Assembly (NCBI GenBank): GCA_017444045.1
Contig: JAFSXO010000105.1
Coordinates: forward strand, 1 to 7,371
Origin: a bacterium
Lineage (GTDB): Bacteria; Vulcanimicrobiota; Xenobia; Xenobiales; Xenobiaceae
DNA length: 7,371 nt
Direction of reading: 5' to 3'
Shown here: one piece after another, positions 6,668 through 7,371 of the stretch
How the letters are laid out: every line of letters starts with the position of its first letter
Numbering within the stretch: position 1 is the stretch's first letter
Translations under genes and position numbers: made by a program
The notes under the pieces: generated by a model
Told to the model about the DNA's origin: nothing
Databases searched by the model: none
The model's input: only the letters and a program-made list of their open reading frames with translations

Positions 6668-6673
6668 TCCTTT
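6668..6673 (-). promoter_or_regulatory. Ribosome binding site deciding the RTX-M91 start
   Basis: On the minus strand this reads AAAGGA, within GGAAAGGA, 5 nt before the ATG at 6662. No comparable purine run precedes the upstream in-frame TTG (6722). The protein therefore most likely begins MSIDSVNSS. Confidence 0.75.
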
Positions 6674-6811
6674 CCGAACTGAACAGCCATTTTTTATTTT
6701 TCTGCAGAGCCTGCCCTAACAAAAGGCAGTTCTACAGCGGTATCAATTATCTTTTCACGACTTTAACATGAAATGTAAACACCTTTAGCACACAGTGCGG
6801 CCACAAAAATC
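6674..6811 (-). promoter_or_regulatory. Leader and probable promoter region of the RTX-M91 gene
   Basis: The sequence between the upstream terminator and the ribosome binding site is AT-rich and should hold the gene's promoter. On the minus strand a -10-like GATAAT (6748-6753) and a -35-like TTTACA (6776-6781) are visible, but they are 22 bp apart, too far for a standard sigma-70 promoter. A 5-bp stem CTGCC/GGCAG (6711-6715 with 6725-6729) lies in the presumed leader. No confident promoter call can be made. Confidence 0.3.
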
Positions 6812-6854
6812 AATAGTGCCAAGCAGACTAATTATGGTCCAGCTTGGCACTATT
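6812..6854 (-). terminator. Rho-independent terminator after the upstream M91 paralog
   Basis: A perfect 13-bp inverted repeat (AATAGTGCCAAGC at 6812-6824, its complement at 6842-6854) encloses a 17-nt loop. On the minus strand it is followed by GATTTTTG, giving a five-T run. It lies 88 bp beyond the paralog's stop. On the plus strand there is no T run. It should end the upstream transcript, so the RTX-M91 gene likely has its own promoter. Confidence 0.78.
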
Positions 6855-6864
6855 AAATAATATA

Positions 6865-6942
6865 TTAAGAGTAAGCGCTCAGGTCTGCGCCTGCACCGAA
6901 TTCCGCACCGGCAATGCTTCTATGCGCCAGACTGCGCTCACC
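6865..6942 (-). other. In-frame open segment after the paralog's stop codon
   Basis: Directly after the TAA at 6943-6945 the same frame stays open for 25 codons (about GERSLAHRSIAGAEFGAGADLSAYS in two pieces: GERSLAHRSIAG, then AEFGAGADLSAYS). It ends at TAA 6865-6867, just before the terminator. The composition (Gly/Ala/Ser with Glu, Asp) looks protein-like, and the DNA is G+C-richer than the flank. No start codon with a ribosome binding site is seen, so it is not called as a gene. It could be a relic tail, a readthrough extension or chance. Confidence 0.35.
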
Positions 6943-7371
6943 TTAGTACCACTTGCGCTCCTTAAAGCCCAGCAGCTCGCGCAGGCCATTCTCGGTGATC
7001 AGACGATCGTTGTTGTCGACGGAAGGATTCTCGACACCCATAGCCTGGTATTCGACGCCCTTGGTGCCATGCTCTTTGTCGGTGACATTGCCGTCGGCAT
7101 CGTAATAGTTTTTGTCCATATTGCCGATGGCCGCATTATACGAGTGGCTCATCTCGTGGAACATGCTGACAACAGGCGCGCGTTCTGCCCAGTCCACACT
7201 GCTATTAAGACTGATCTTAGTGGTGTTGTAGCCGATCTCGCTGTCGCTGCCCACTCCAGGCACATCATTGCCGCTATGGCTGTAGCAGACACTGCCACCA
7301 TTGGTAGCGCTTACGGTAACGTTGTGTCCCGTTTGGGCGATCTCAGAGAACATCTTCTGGCCATTTTCGAC
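6943..7371 (-). CDS. Second M91-like zinc metallopeptidase, C-terminal part (5' end outside window)
   Basis: The frame is open to the right edge (begins VENGQKMFSEI), so this is the last 142 residues of a longer gene. Over the last 136 residues it aligns with the complete neighbour without gaps and about 104 positions are identical (about 76%, counted by hand). It keeps the zinc motif HEMSH (encoded at 7144-7158), EYQAMGVENPSVDNND with the probable ligand Glu 31 residues after the second His, and ENGLRELLGFKER at the end. Differences cluster in two surface-like stretches (SGNDV for GGRSN; SSVD for NGTA) and after GNMD (KNY for FGF). It presumably carries its own RTX region upstream, but that is outside the window. 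A strong terminator follows at 6812-6854. Codon-level differences are extensive, so this is an old tandem duplication. Activity is probable and the target is unknown. Confidence 0.85.
   Translation of the reverse strand, partial: VENGQKMFSEIAQTGHNVTVSATNGGSVCYSHSGNDVPGVGSDSEIGYNTTKISLNSSVDWAERAPVVSMFHEMSHSYNAAIGNMDKNYYDADGNVTDKEHGTKGVEYQAMGVENPSVDNNDRLITENGLRELLGFKERKWY

Noticed and set aside
6663..6722. Extension of the RTX-M91 protein to an upstream TTG, adding 20 residues
   Set aside because: There is no ribosome binding site before the TTG, while AAAGGA lies 5 nt before the internal ATG, and the extra residues (Lys/Trp/Phe-containing) do not resemble a signal peptide.
4256..6747. Similar minus-strand strings (TTGATACC followed by TGCC and TTTTG) upstream of both the oxidoreductase and the RTX gene
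   Set aside because: The spacing between the two parts differs in the two places (one lies within the terminator loop), and no -10 box is properly placed. Probably chance.
6882..6941. A 20-codon GTG-started frame overlapping the 3' side of the second M91 gene's stop
   Set aside because: It has no ribosome binding site, is very short and has no similarity to anything recognised.

Overview
The window comes from a bacterial chromosome that is G+C-rich by eye. It is probably a Gram-negative, host- or surface-associated organism. The Lon-like protease resembles the gammaproteobacterial LonH/YcbZ type, there is a WbpD/WlbB-like nucleotide-sugar acetyltransferase, and there are RTX-type calcium-binding repeats. 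The species cannot be named from the sequence, and the taxonomic guess is inference.

Left arm (plus strand): the 3' part of a folD-like gene (2-409; its 5' end lies outside the window) is followed by a short spacer carrying two different tandem duplications, an exact 11-bp one and a near-exact 23-bp one. A complete Lon-like serine protease gene (503-2557) follows, with an intact Ser-Lys dyad.

Middle (minus strand, convergent with the protease): a two-gene unit for nucleotide-sugar modification. It holds a Gfo/Idh/MocA oxidoreductase (3144-4208) and a left-handed beta-helix N-acetyltransferase (2621-3124). They are 19 bp apart, with a strong ribosome binding site in the gap.

Right arm (minus strand): two tandem paralogous genes ending in the same M91-like (NleD/HopH1-type) zinc metallopeptidase domain. 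The complete one (4326-6662) joins a Ser/Glu-rich N-terminus, two duplicated RTX nonapeptide-repeat modules and the C-terminal HEMCH peptidase domain. The other (6943-7371) is cut by the window edge, so only its peptidase domain is visible. The two domains are about 76% identical by hand alignment without gaps. Likely Rho-independent terminators follow both genes.

The most interesting system is this RTX-M91 pair. It combines a calcium-binding scaffold usual in type I-secreted proteins with a peptidase fold best known from injected effectors that cut host kinases, and it is present as at least two diverged tandem copies. No transporter, activator or immunity gene is visible nearby.
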